Shown here: positions 55,517 to 64,000 of the stretch, piece by piece | How the letters are laid out: every line of letters starts with the position of its first letter | Numbering within the stretch: the stretch's first letter is position 1 | NCBI RefSeq assembly: GCF_016695175.1 | Contig: NZ_CP068023.1 | Location: 3,115,501 to 3,179,500 of the forward strand | Reading direction: 5' to 3' | From: Pseudoalteromonas sp. GCY | GTDB lineage: Bacteria; Pseudomonadota; Gammaproteobacteria; Enterobacterales; Alteromonadaceae | Length of the DNA: 64,000 bases | The notes under the pieces: model-generated | Seen by the model: the letters and a program-made list of their open reading frames with translations, nothing else | Databases searched by the model: none | What the model was told of the DNA's origin: nothing | Position numbers and translations under genes: made by a program

Positions 55517-55855
55517 CTAGACGCTGAAACTTGCACCACAGCCACAAGTGGTTGTTGCATTGGGGTTGTTTACAAAGAAACGTGCACCTTCAAGCCCTTC
55601 GGTATAGTCCACAATGCCGTCGATTAAGTACTGAATACTCATTGGATCGACCACCATAGTGACACCGTTTTTTACGATTTCCAAATCACCCGGATTTACT
55701 TTTTCATCGAAAGTGAAACCATATTGAAAGCCTGAGCAACCGCCACCCGTTACATACACGCGTAGCTTAAGATTGGCATTCTCTTCTTCTTCAATAAGTT
55801 CCTTTACGCGGCTTGCGGCAGCGTCAGAAAACTGAATTGGTAATTGTTCAGACAT
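55517..55855 (-). CDS. erpA: Iron-sulfur cluster insertion protein ErpA
   Basis: ErpA is an A-type carrier that hands iron-sulfur clusters to target proteins. The 112-residue product has the three cluster Cys: Cys40 ([11 protein letters not shown]), Cys104 and Cys106 (TTCGCGASF). Its length and the N-terminal [15 protein letters not shown] identify ErpA rather than IscA. A promoter overlapped by an IscR-type site lies 32-64 bases upstream of the ATG. Confidence 0.95.
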   Translation of the reverse strand: MSEQLPIQFSDAAASRVKELIEEEENANLKLRVYVTGGGCSGFQYGFTFDEKVNPGDLEIVKNGVTMVVDPMSIQYLIDGIVDYTEGLEGARFFVNNPNATTTCGCGASFSV

Positions 55856-56182
55856 AGATTTAGACCCCTAATCCTGTAATCTGCAAATTATCTAATACCT
55901 GAGTATTTTAATCAAGTATAGCGTTTGTACCAATTATCTTTGATAAATGATCCATTTTTGGAAGAAAGAACTCCTCGTTCACCTGTCAAAACGTTTCTAT
56001 TTATTTTTTGTCATTGAGAGATTTTTAACTCTGCACGTAGCCTACTATTGAATGTATATTGATATAAATTGGTATCTATATGCTTAACCAGAGAAAATAA
56101 GACTATTGCCTCAGTTAAGTTGCGTTAGCACAAGGACTTAGTGTAAAAAATTTGATATTCTTAAACGGTTTACTATTGTGGA
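55856..56182. other. Intergenic region between erpA and the ClC gene
   Basis: The divergent 327-base region holds the erpA promoter and IscR-like site and the AT-rich leader of the ClC gene. I fixed no promoter for the ClC gene. Confidence 0.5.
55887..55919 (-). promoter_or_regulatory. erpA promoter with type 1 IscR-like site
   Basis: On the minus strand a -35 TTGATT (55910-55915) and a -10 GATAAT (55887-55892) are exactly 17 bases apart. The 25 bases at 55895-55919 match the published E. coli type 1 IscR consensus at 23 of 25 positions, and the two mismatches are placed symmetrically. In E. coli, [2Fe-2S]-IscR represses erpA through such a site. The site overlaps the -35, as expected for repression. 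Confidence 0.88.
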
Positions 56183-57874
56183 ATGACGTTCATGTCGTTG
56201 GATACATTAAGACGAAGCCTTGCAAAACCTAAAACTTCAGCGCAACTGTGCCTACTTGGTGCCGTTGCAGGCCTGCTTGCGGCGATACTTATCATTGCTT
56301 TTCGTCTTACTATTGAATTAACCCAAGGCACATTTCTCGATAAATCTGATGACTTTACTGAGCTTTCTGAGCTACATCGGCTATTTTTGCCTGTGCTTGC
56401 TGCGCTACTCATCGCTGTCTTTGCCGCCTTAACAGGGTTTAAGCATTACCGTTTGGGCATTCCATATGTGATCAATCGGATCAAACACCACTACGGTCAT
56501 ATGCCAATTTGGAATTCTGCTAACCAATTTTTTGGTGGTGCCGTTGCTTTGATCTGTGGCTTTTCTGTTGGTCGAGAAGGACCATCTGTGCACATGGGGG
56601 CAACAGCAGCAAGCATTCTATCAGAGCGTTTACATCTGCCACTCAATGCCGCGCGAACTTTAGCCGGTTGCGGTGTAGCTGCAGGTATTGCTGCCTCATT
56701 TAACACCCCGCTCGCGGCGGTGATATTCGTCATGGAAGTCGTGCTCAGGGAGTATAAAATCCACATTTTCGTGCCCGTGATGTTGGCTTCAGTGATCGGT
56801 GCAATGAGCACGCAATATGTGTTTGGTAATAGTTCCGAGCTGGCGCTCATTCATATCACTCCGTTGAGTTTTTGGCATTACCCTTATTTAATTATTTGTG
56901 GTGCAGCATTAGGAGCGGTTGCTTTTGCCTTCAATCAAAATCTAATGCTGATCATCAAAACTTTTAAGCCCATCAGTATGTTTCCTCGTCTTTTATTAGC
57001 GGGTTTAATTGCGGGATTAATTGGCTACGCCGTACCGGGAGCAATGGGCTCAGGTATGAGTGCTATCACCCAAGCCGTTGAATCTCCACATAACTTACAG
57101 CTACTTACCACAATATTGATTGCCAAGCTGATGGCGACTTTATTTGCGATTGGACTTGGTATTCCCGGTGGTATTATTGGTCCAGTCATTGGGCTTGGGG
57201 TTATCATGGGCACCTTAATGTCTTTCTTTGCCCAGTTTATTGAACCCAGCGTCGATGTTGCGGGAACTTATGGTGTACTCGGTATGGCAGGCTTACTTGC
57301 GGCGACTTTGCACGCTCCGCTTGCAGCACTTACTGCGGTAATGGAGCTGACTTCCAATCCAAAAATAATCGTTCCAGCTATGCTGGTGATCACCACAGCT
57401 TACGTTACGGCTTTACAGGCGTTTGGCAACCGCTCCATTTTTATTCAACAACTGGACTTTCAAGGACTGCCTTATCAAGTATCCCCCGCAAAAGAGGCCT
57501 TACAGAAAGTGGGGATAGTGGCTGAGATGGATGAAAATTTTAAACTGCTCTATTCCGACGACAAAGAGCAAATAAAAGAAACCCTATCCGCGGTTGATAG
57601 CCAAACACCACTCATTGTTTATGACGAACAAAGCGGCTACCGCTTAGCCGAATACGATTTAAACTTAATCTCCGAGGGCAGCGTATCGGTCTCTTATATC
57701 GAGCTACAAGGACTAAGCACGCAAGCGACCTTAGCAGACGCCTTTGATGTGCTAAAAGATAAACGTTCAGGCGCGGTATATATATACAATCAAAAGGATG
57801 ATAAACAAATACTTGGGTTATTGCGATGGGACCAAATTCGTCACATACTCACCACCAGAAACAGTTTACTCTAA
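56183..57874 (+). CDS. ClC-family chloride channel / chloride-proton antiporter
   Basis: A 563-residue membrane protein with the ClC core (about 20-435). The selectivity motif GREGP is at 130-134, with the gating Glu132; another is GIPGGIIGPVIG, near 330. The C-terminal part (about 450-563) looks like a pair of weak CBS domains (GAVYIYNQKDDKQILGLLRW near the end). It may move chloride or help with acid or salt stress. It starts at the ATG at 56183; a second ATG is three codons later. hemJ follows 21 bases after the stop. Confidence 0.93.
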   Translation: MTFMSLDTLRRSLAKPKTSAQLCLLGAVAGLLAAILIIAFRLTIELTQGTFLDKSDDFTELSELHRLFLPVLAALLIAVFAALTGFKHYRLGIPYVINRIKHHYGHMPIWNSANQFFGGAVALICGFSVGREGPSVHMGATAASILSERLHLPLNAARTLAGCGVAAGIAASFNTPLAAVIFVMEVVLREYKIHIFVPVMLASVIGAMSTQYVFGNSSELALIHITPLSFWHYPYLIICGAALGAVAFAFNQNLMLIIKTFKPISMFPRLLLAGLIAGLIGYAVPGAMGSGMSAITQAVESPHNLQLLTTILIAKLMATLFAIGLGIPGGIIGPVIGLGVIMGTLMSFFAQFIEPSVDVAGTYGVLGMAGLLAATLHAPLAALTAVMELTSNPKIIVPAMLVITTAYVTALQAFGNRSIFIQQLDFQGLPYQVSPAKEALQKVGIVAEMDENFKLLYSDDKEQIKETLSAVDSQTPLIVYDEQSGYRLAEYDLNLISEGSVSVSYIELQGLSTQATLADAFDVLKDKRSGAVYIYNQKDDKQILGLLRWDQIRHILTTRNSLL

Positions 57875-57894
57875 TCTAAAAAGTGGAATTTATA

Positions 57895-58329
57895 ATGAGC
57901 TTATTGCTAACGTATAAAGCCTTACATATCTTTTTTATGATTGCCTGGTTTGCAGGGATTTTTTATCTGCCACGTCTCTTTGTGTATCACGCGATGACTG
58001 AAGAGAAATCTTGTAGCTCAATGCTCAAAATCATGGAGCGTCGCCTACTCTATTTTGTAACCCCATTTGCTATTCTCACCGCGGTGTTTGGGGTCTTAAC
58101 GATTGCAGAATACGGACGTGAGTGGTTTAAACACAGTATGTGGCTACACTACAAACTGACTTTGGTGATTTTACTTTATATTTATCATGGCTATTGCTTT
58201 AAATTGCTTGCCGACTTCAAACATGATCGCAATCGTAAAAGCGACAAGTTCTATCGTTTTTTCAACGAATTTCCCGTACTAATCCTATTAGCCATTGTCT
58301 TTCTTGCCGTTTTAAAACCTGTACTGTAA
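57895..58329 (+). CDS. hemJ: HemJ-type protoporphyrinogen IX oxidase
   Basis: HemJ oxidises protoporphyrinogen IX in the inner membrane. I start it at the ATG at 57895 (MSLLLTYKALHIFFMIAWFAG); the open frame goes up to a GTG at 57883 without better support. The 144-residue product has four helices, the conserved His in LHIFFMIAWFAGIFYLPRLFVYH and WLHYKLTLV (heme-binding His), and a C-terminal FNEFPVLILL segment. hemL lies downstream, which fits heme synthesis. Confidence 0.92.
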   Translation: MSLLLTYKALHIFFMIAWFAGIFYLPRLFVYHAMTEEKSCSSMLKIMERRLLYFVTPFAILTAVFGVLTIAEYGREWFKHSMWLHYKLTLVILLYIYHGYCFKLLADFKHDRNRKSDKFYRFFNEFPVLILLAIVFLAVLKPVL

Positions 58330-58452
58330 CCGTGCATTATTGGGGGGACTTGGGTATAATATGCGCCCAAGTAACCGCCCACAATCTGCGTGTTATTTGG
58401 TTGGGTAAGCGACCTGCAACCCGGTAGTCAATTTGTCTTTAGGAATCGCCAA

Positions 58453-59469
58453 ATGTTCAGTTTCCAAGGTGAAAACATTCTTTCTGTCAACCAATTAGAC
58501 AGAGATTCAATTGAACACATCTTCTCCATTGCAAAAAAAATGGAACCCTATGCTAAAAAGCAAAAACGTACCCAAGTACTCAATGGGGCGATTTTGGCAA
58601 ATCTATTCTTTGAACCAAGTACGAGAACACGCGTAAGTTTCGGCACCGCATTTAACCTCCTGGGCGGCCTAGTCCGTGAAACCACAGGTATGCAAAGCTC
58701 AGCACTGGCAAAAGGCGAATCTTTGTATGATACCGCCCGCGTGATTTCTGCTTATGCTGACGCCGTGGCAATGCGCCACCCAGACGCAGGCTCAGTAGCC
58801 GAGTTTGCAACCGGTTCCGACGTTCCTGTCATCAACGGTGGCGATGGCCCTAATGAGCACCCGACTCAAGCACTGTTGGACTTACTGACGATTGACCGAG
58901 AGCTTAGCCGCTTTGGCACTGGTATTGACGGCATGCACATCGCCCTAGTCGGTGATTTAAAATACGGACGCACCGTGCATTCTTTATCAAAGTTACTTAG
59001 CCACTACAAAGATATCCGCTTTACAATGGTTGCACCAGATGGCTTACAAATGCCTCAGTCTATTTTAGATGTCGTAGACAATGCCGGTCACCGTATTGAA
59101 GTCGTGTCTAAGATGGAAGGCAATTTAGCTGCCGATATCGTTTACCAGACTCGTATTCAAGAAGAGCGTTTCCCTTCTCAAGAAGAAGCAAACAAATACC
59201 GTGGTGGTTTTAGGATCAGCCAAGCGATTTATGACGCTCACTGTAAACCTAGCTCAGTATTAATGCACCCATTACCACGCGACAGCCGTAGCGATGCAAA
59301 CGAGCTAGACAACGACCTAAATAACAATGACAACCTAGCTATCTTCCGCCAAGTTCAAAATGGTGTATTGATCCGTATGGCACTTTTTGCCCTAACGCTA
59401 GGTGTTGAAAACCAAGTGGAAAAACACGAGGTAGAAGTACCTTGGTTTAGCCGCAAACGTGAAAGCTAA
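58453..59469 (+). CDS. pyrB: Aspartate carbamoyltransferase catalytic subunit
   Basis: PyrB joins carbamoyl phosphate and aspartate in pyrimidine synthesis. The ATG at 58453 follows AGGA and gives a 338-residue protein starting MFSFQGENILSVNQLDRDSI. The upstream extension to 58390 lacks likeness. Catalytic segments are FEPSTRTRVSF (STRTR at 56-60), an EHPTQALLDLL stretch and MHPLPR. No regulatory pyrI gene is next to it; hemL starts 12 bases after the stop. Confidence 0.96.
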   Translation: MFSFQGENILSVNQLDRDSIEHIFSIAKKMEPYAKKQKRTQVLNGAILANLFFEPSTRTRVSFGTAFNLLGGLVRETTGMQSSALAKGESLYDTARVISAYADAVAMRHPDAGSVAEFATGSDVPVINGGDGPNEHPTQALLDLLTIDRELSRFGTGIDGMHIALVGDLKYGRTVHSLSKLLSHYKDIRFTMVAPDGLQMPQSILDVVDNAGHRIEVVSKMEGNLAADIVYQTRIQEERFPSQEEANKYRGGFRISQAIYDAHCKPSSVLMHPLPRDSRSDANELDNDLNNNDNLAIFRQVQNGVLIRMALFALTLGVENQVEKHEVEVPWFSRKRES

Positions 59470-59481
59470 AAAGGATCGACA

Positions 59482-60762
59482 ATGACAATCAGTCAAGACT
59501 TATTCAAACGCGCCCAAGACTCAATCCCTGGAGGCGTCAACTCTCCTGTTCGCGCTTTTAATGGTGTAGGTGGTACGCCACTATTTATCACCAAAGCCGA
59601 AGGCGTTCACACTTTTGATGCCGATGGTAAACAGTACATTGATTATGTGGGTTCTTGGGGCCCGATGATCTTAGGTCATAACCATCCTGAGATTAAACAA
59701 GCAGTACTCGAAGCGGTTGAAAATGGCCTATCGTACGGCGCGCCGACGGAAACTGAAATCCTAATGGCGGAAAAAGTAAAAGCGCTAGTACCATCTATTG
59801 AAAAAGTGCGCATGGTAAGCTCTGGTACAGAAGCGACCATGAGCGCTATTCGCCTTGCTCGTGGTTACACAGGACGCGATAAGATCTTAAAGTTTGAAGG
59901 CTGTTACCACGGTCACGCTGACTCTTTGCTTGTTAAAGCAGGCTCCGGTGCACTTACCATGGGCGTGCCTAACTCACCAGGTATTCCTGCCGATTTTGCT
60001 AAGCATACGTTAACGGTTTCATTTAATAACCTTGATGAAGTAAAAGCGATTTTTGACCAGTACAAAGATCAAATCGCCTGTGTGATCATCGAGCCAGTTG
60101 CTGGAAACATGAACTGTATTCCACCGGTAGAAGGCTTTTTAGAAGGCCTACGCGAAGTATGTACTGACAATCAAAGTGTGCTTATCTTTGATGAAGTCAT
60201 GACAGGCTTTCGTGTTGCACTTGGTGGCGCTCAACAGTACTACAACATCACCCCAGACTTGACCTGTTTAGGTAAAGTGATTGGTGGTGGTATGCCAGTG
60301 GGTGCGTTTGGTGGTAAAAAAGAAATCATGGATTACATCGCCCCTGTTGGTCCCGTTTATCAAGCAGGTACGTTGTCTGGTAACCCAATTGCTATGGCTG
60401 CCGGTTTAAAAGCGCTAGAGCTGCTTTCAAAAGAAGGGCTACACGCAGAGCTTGAAGCTAAGAGTAAAGCCCTGTGTGAGGGATTTCAAGCTGCTGCTGA
60501 TGAAGCAGGTATCGCACTTACGACTAACTACGCAGGTGGTATGTTTGGCTTCTTCTTTACTGACGCTAAGAAAGTAACCAGCTATCAACAAGCAACTGAA
60601 TGCGACCTAGAGCGCTTCAAAAAGTTCTTCCACCTGATGCTAGATGAAGGCGTTTATTTAGCCCCATCTGCATTCGAGGCGGGTTTCGTGAGCACAATGC
60701 ATTCTGACGAAGAAATCGCTAACACTATCAATGCTGCAAAGCGTGCATTTGCCAAGTTGTAA
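59482..60762 (+). CDS. hemL: Glutamate-1-semialdehyde 2,1-aminomutase
   Basis: HemL moves the amino group of glutamate-1-semialdehyde to make 5-aminolevulinate, with PLP/PMP. The 426-residue product shows the family start [15 protein letters not shown], the [20 protein letters not shown] segment near residue 112, the [15 protein letters not shown] loop and the PLP lysine in [17 protein letters not shown] near residue 265. It follows pyrB by 12 bases and has its own terminator. Confidence 0.98.
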   Translation: MTISQDLFKRAQDSIPGGVNSPVRAFNGVGGTPLFITKAEGVHTFDADGKQYIDYVGSWGPMILGHNHPEIKQAVLEAVENGLSYGAPTETEILMAEKVKALVPSIEKVRMVSSGTEATMSAIRLARGYTGRDKILKFEGCYHGHADSLLVKAGSGALTMGVPNSPGIPADFAKHTLTVSFNNLDEVKAIFDQYKDQIACVIIEPVAGNMNCIPPVEGFLEGLREVCTDNQSVLIFDEVMTGFRVALGGAQQYYNITPDLTCLGKVIGGGMPVGAFGGKKEIMDYIAPVGPVYQAGTLSGNPIAMAAGLKALELLSKEGLHAELEAKSKALCEGFQAAADEAGIALTTNYAGGMFGFFFTDAKKVTSYQQATECDLERFKKFFHLMLDEGVYLAPSAFEAGFVSTMHSDEEIANTINAAKRAFAKL

Positions 60763-60794
60763 TCACTGATTGCAACCCACATTAGTTTGTATTT

Positions 60795-60819
60795 AAAAAG
60801 CCCGCTCAGGGCTTTTTTT
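60795..60819 (+). terminator. hemL terminator
   Basis: A 9-bp stem (AAAAAGCCC and complement) with a five-base loop ends in seven T. It is 32 bases beyond the stop. Confidence 0.93.
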
Positions 60820-60950
60820 GTTTTTTCAGCTACGCTTTGAATAAGCTTTTCAAAAGCTTCGGTCTATTTAACCTAGACTCATGTTATTTAACCAAGGCGT
60901 ACTTAATTAATAACGCTGTGCTAAGTTAAAACGATCATACAGAGGAAGTG

Positions 60951-62791
60951 ATGGCTGGATTTAATACGCTAATTAATCCTGTAACCCGTTTGATGGCGCG
61001 GTTGCGATACAAAACAAAAATGGCCGTTGTATTTGGCATTTTATTACTACCGCTAAGCCTCAGCTTGTTTTTTCTAAACAGTGTACTTAACCATTCTATC
61101 TCTGTCAGTGAGATGCAAAGGCAAGGACTCGCGCTTTACCCCAGTATGTTGGAAAATATTTTAGCGGGTAAAGCCGCTGATAATTCAAATTTATTACAAC
61201 GCGCTAAGCTACCCAAAGTGAGCGCCGCAGGCGCAAGCGCCCTTGAGCAGCTCTCAATTGCCTCTCAACTTGCCGTCGATGATGATCTTGCACGCAGTTA
61301 CCTGAATCGCACGCTTGTTGAATCTGCACCAAGACTTATATCGCAAATCAATCAAATTGAAGCGCAGGCACGCGATATCATCAGTAGAGGCAGTTTTACT
61401 CCAGATAGTTTTATTGCACTGTCCAATTTAAACAAAGGATTACCTGGCGTCACGACACAATTTTCAGGCAAACTTAACATTGCTATCAATGATAACCAGC
61501 AACTCAAAAAGCAGCTTAGTCAGCCCTTAGCTGAGCTTGAGTCTAGCCTCTCAGATTATCAGCAAGCGGTGAAAACAGGCTTGTTAGACCCTGATGAACT
61601 GGCGCTCTCACAAGCGCAATTTAACCGTTACTACCAAAGTGCAAGTGATGCTATCAAGCAGTTTGTTAATGTTGCAACACCCACGCTTGCCGCGCTTGTC
61701 GCTGAAAAACAAAACCAGCAACGGTGGATCAGAAACACCGTTGCCTTGGCTTCACTACTCGCACTGATCATCGCTATTTATCTTATGGTTGGCTTTTACT
61801 CTTCGGTCATGGGCACCATCACGACTTTCTCACATGTCGCGCAGAGCGCTTCTCGAGGGGATTTAAGCATCAAAGCACAGACAACCGGCTCCGATGAGCT
61901 TAGCCAAATTATTGAACAATTTAATGCGGTACTACATGCCTTTATTTCTTTACTTGGTAACGTTCGATTAAGTAATGACGAGCTACAGCAAGCAACAAGA
62001 ACACTCAATAAGATAAGCCAAGATACTGAGAAGGACGTCGCCCAGCAGGAGAATAAAATCCAGTCTATCCACCATTCACTCGAGAATATGGCGCAGTCCG
62101 CTCGCTCGGTTGAGGATGCCGCATTTAGCGCCACAGAGCTGGCCTCCGTAGCAGCCAAACAAGTAAAGCAAAGTAGCATCAATACCACAGCCCTTGCACA
62201 GCAAATGACCGAACTACAAGCTGAGTTTCAACAAAGTCGTGCAGCCTTAGACAAGCTCGCGGAAGACACGCAAAACATTAGTCAGGTGAGCTCCGCGATT
62301 AGAGAGATTGCCGAGCAAACCAATTTACTCGCGCTCAATGCCGCAATTGAGGCTGCTCGTGCAGGTGAACAAGGCCGAGGATTTGCGGTGGTAGCGGATG
62401 AAGTTAGAACGCTTGCGCAGAGAACGCAGCAACAAACGGAAGAAATACACAATATTATTCAATCTTTACAAGCTGCATCAGAGACACGCAAGACAAAATG
62501 CGCAGCAGTGAAGACAATATGGCGCAAAGTGTTATCGCCGCGAATGAAACCAATGAAGTGCTTCAGCACGCAGAGCAAAGCATGCGAGACATAGATGAAC
62601 AAGGGAAACTGATCAGTCAGTTAGTGCAACAACAAACCCAAGCGACCGAACACGCATTGAATGAATCATCTGAGATCAGTAACTTAGCACAGCATACTCT
62701 GGGTTCCGCAAGAGCGACCCAGAGCGATGCACAAAAACTTGGCAAGCTCTCACAAACTTTAAATAAAGAAATCGATAAATTTAAAGCTTAG
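60951..62791 (+). pseudogene. Methyl-accepting chemotaxis protein with a one-base frameshift
   Basis: The ATG at 60951 follows AGAGGA. The frame codes for a membrane helix (about 24-44), a large periplasmic helical sensor, a second helix (about 264-285), HAMP and the signalling tip [20 protein letters not shown] (about 455-475). It then leaves frame near 62480-62498 and ends at 62594. The missing rest ([17 protein letters not shown] to FKA) continues in another frame to 62791. One extra A in the AAAA run at 62495-62498 would restore a single protein of about 614 residues. This may be a sequencing error or a real mutation. Confidence 0.88.
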
Positions 62792-62810
62792 AGGCTGTGC
62801 TAGACAGGCC

Positions 62811-62830
62811 CTAGAGTTAACAAACTCTAG
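62811..62830. terminator. Hairpin between the chemoreceptor gene and mrcB
   Basis: An 8-bp perfect stem (CTAGAGTT / AACTCTAG) with a four-base loop lies at the convergent junction. There is no T-tract, so it is a weak terminator candidate. Confidence 0.5.
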
Positions 62831-62845
62831 CAGCCAATAGTTTGC

Positions 62846-64000
62846 TCAACACCTAGGTCTTGGTTCGAACATGCTCTCTCTAATAGGTAGCTGCAATACA
62901 GGACCACAACTCGGAGGCGACTGCTTACCCGTTTTCGGATTGACAAACGCCCAGCGAATGGACTTTGGACGCTCATCAACAATCGCTTGTGGATTTAGTG
63001 GTTTAAGATAGCGAATATAGAGCTCAAGCGCACCTTGGCTGCCCGTTAATCCCGTTGGCTTGTTATCATCGCGACCAATCCAAGCAACAGTGACCGTATT
63101 TTGGTCAAAACCTGCAAACCAGCTGTCTCTTAAATCATTACTCGTCCCCGTTTTCCCTGCAAGTTGAATTGAGGGGAAGTGAAGATTGAGGCGTTTTGCC
63201 GTGCCTTTTTTAGTTACACGCTTCATACCGTATTTCGTCATGTATACCGCATCGCTGTCTAGCGTTTGGCTTTTTTGTACTGGATGTTCGTATACCAGCT
63301 TACCCAGTGAATCGGTGATAGCCATGACGCTGGTCAACTCGCTCTGCTTACCATCTGCAGCAAGTGTGGTGTACGCCTCTGCAATATCAAAACTGGATAG
63401 CTCTAACGCGCCCAATAATAAAGAAGGATAAAGTGGAATCGACTTAGAGACACCAAGGTCATTCAAAGTTTGTGCGACTCGGTTAACCCCCACATCCAAA
63501 CCAAGGTTTACTGCTGGAATATTGATGCTATTGCTGAACGCTTCAAACATTGGCACTTGGCCTCTGAATTTATGATCAAAGTTCTCTGGAGACCAAACCT
63601 TACCTGAACCGTCTGTCACTTCAAGGGGACTGTCATCAAGCAGCATGCCCAAATGGTAGTTTGGATTCGACAAAGCACTCAAATAAATAGCGGGCTTGAC
63701 CAGTGAACCTATATTACGCTCGGTGTCTAATACCCGATTAAAACCTGAAAACTTCAACTGACGACCAGCAACTAACGCCGATACCCCCGCTTTTTCAACA
63801 TTAACTGACAGCATCGCGGTTTCTAGATCTTCCGTTTTAAAGCGGCGCTCTAAGTAAGGTAAGCCCTTTTTAACGGCATCTTCCATCGCCGTTTGTTTTT
63901 GTAAATCGAGATAGGTGAAAATCCGAATCCCAGAGTCGACAATGTCATCATCAGGCACGAGTTTCTTTAACTCGCGATTCACCAACTCCAAATATCCAGG
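62846..64000 (-). CDS. mrcB: Penicillin-binding protein 1B, C-terminal part (5' end beyond window)
   Basis: The frame is open to base 64000, so the N-terminus with the glycosyltransferase domain is outside the window. The visible 384 residues are the transpeptidase part: the active-site Ser motif is GSLVKPAIY (SxxK), the SxN motif is SNSINIPA, and the KTGTS motif is LAGKTGTSNDLRDSWFAG. The conserved MELVNRELKKL and FTYLDLQKQ segments and the C-terminal P-rich tail ending in PRC fit PBP1B rather than PBP1A. Confidence 0.92.
   Translation of the reverse strand, partial: PGYLELVNRELKKLVPDDDIVDSGIRIFTYLDLQKQTAMEDAVKKGLPYLERRFKTEDLETAMLSVNVEKAGVSALVAGRQLKFSGFNRVLDTERNIGSLVKPAIYLSALSNPNYHLGMLLDDSPLEVTDGSGKVWSPENFDHKFRGQVPMFEAFSNSINIPAVNLGLDVGVNRVAQTLNDLGVSKSIPLYPSLLLGALELSSFDIAEAYTTLAADGKQSELTSVMAITDSLGKLVYEHPVQKSQTLDSDAVYMTKYGMKRVTKKGTAKRLNLHFPSIQLAGKTGTSNDLRDSWFAGFDQNTVTVAWIGRDDNKPTGLTGSQGALELYIRYLKPLNPQAIVDERPKSIRWAFVNPKTGKQSPPSCGPVLQLPIRESMFEPRPRC

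Noticed and set aside
58340..58400. Consensus TATAAT within a short inverted repeat before pyrB, at first read as an attenuator
   Set aside because: No U-tract or leader peptide is visible. It is more likely the pyrB -10 region, but I could not find a good -35.
61796..62188. Minus-strand 130-residue frame inside the chemoreceptor gene
   Set aside because: It is the antisense of the receptor's coiled coil, with Ser/Leu-rich composition typical of shadow frames.

Overview
The window reads as a chromosomal segment of a marine gammaproteobacterium of the order Alteromonadales, most probably Pseudoalteromonas. This is an inference from gene content and order: nrdR-ribD-ribE-ribBA-ribH-nusB-thiL, a complete Na+-NQR operon with nqrM and apbE, rdgC, fabV, a bolA/ampG neighbourhood, and S9B and M49-like exported peptidases. 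Almost all of it is ordinary, densely packed core genome. I see no rRNA, tRNA, CRISPR array, insertion sequence, integrase or prophage gene.

Layout. 1-6691 (minus strand): glyA, then nrdR, the riboflavin genes ribD, ribE, ribBA and ribH, nusB, and thiL running off the left edge. 6949-11730 (minus): thrABC behind a Thr/Ile-rich leader peptide and an attenuator hairpin. 11831-14155: a single-domain response regulator divergent from a membrane histidine kinase. 14314-25249: rdgC, an EamA-type exporter, an HDOD protein, an M49-like lipoprotein peptidase, an odd AT-rich cassette of two tiny genes, a lipoprotein, a HIT protein, a DPP IV-type peptidase and a chemoreceptor. 25396-29250: a three-gene unit with a GshB-like ATP-grasp ligase, an N-formylglutamate amidohydrolase/DUF1704 fusion and an unknown protein. 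29255-32836: a Cys-rich lipoprotein with yaaA, transaldolase, a DUF3545 protein, and ung. 32833-40754 (minus): a cobalamin uptake and late-assembly operon (btuDC, cobT, cobS, cobU, cobQ, cobO, btuF, with ung coupled at the end) behind a cobalamin riboswitch, with cobC upstream. 40835-48073 (minus): nqrABCDEF, apbE, nqrM. 48501-54780: fabV, bolA-like, alkB-like, rlmG, a yajG-like lipoprotein, a cyclophilin, ampG, and an XRE regulator. 55250-64000: a 58-residue membrane protein, erpA behind an IscR-like site, a ClC channel, hemJ, pyrB, hemL, a frameshifted chemoreceptor and the 3' part of mrcB.

The points most worth a second look are these. (1) A 0.66-kb AT-rich insert at about 19481-20140 is flanked by two copies of the 3' end of the M49-like peptidase gene. 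It carries two tiny genes sharing one Cys-containing core (motif CGKGNVKSV), one behind a double-glycine secretion leader and the other behind a lipoprotein signal. (2) The ATP-grasp / FGase-DUF1704 / unknown cluster looks like a peptide-modifying or metabolite pathway. (3) ung is translationally coupled to the end of a riboswitch-controlled B12 operon. (4) erpA has a near-consensus type 1 IscR site overlapping a sigma70-type promoter. (5) A chemoreceptor gene is broken by one missing A in an A-tract. (6) A lipoprotein coupled to yaaA carries a twin CX3C pattern.
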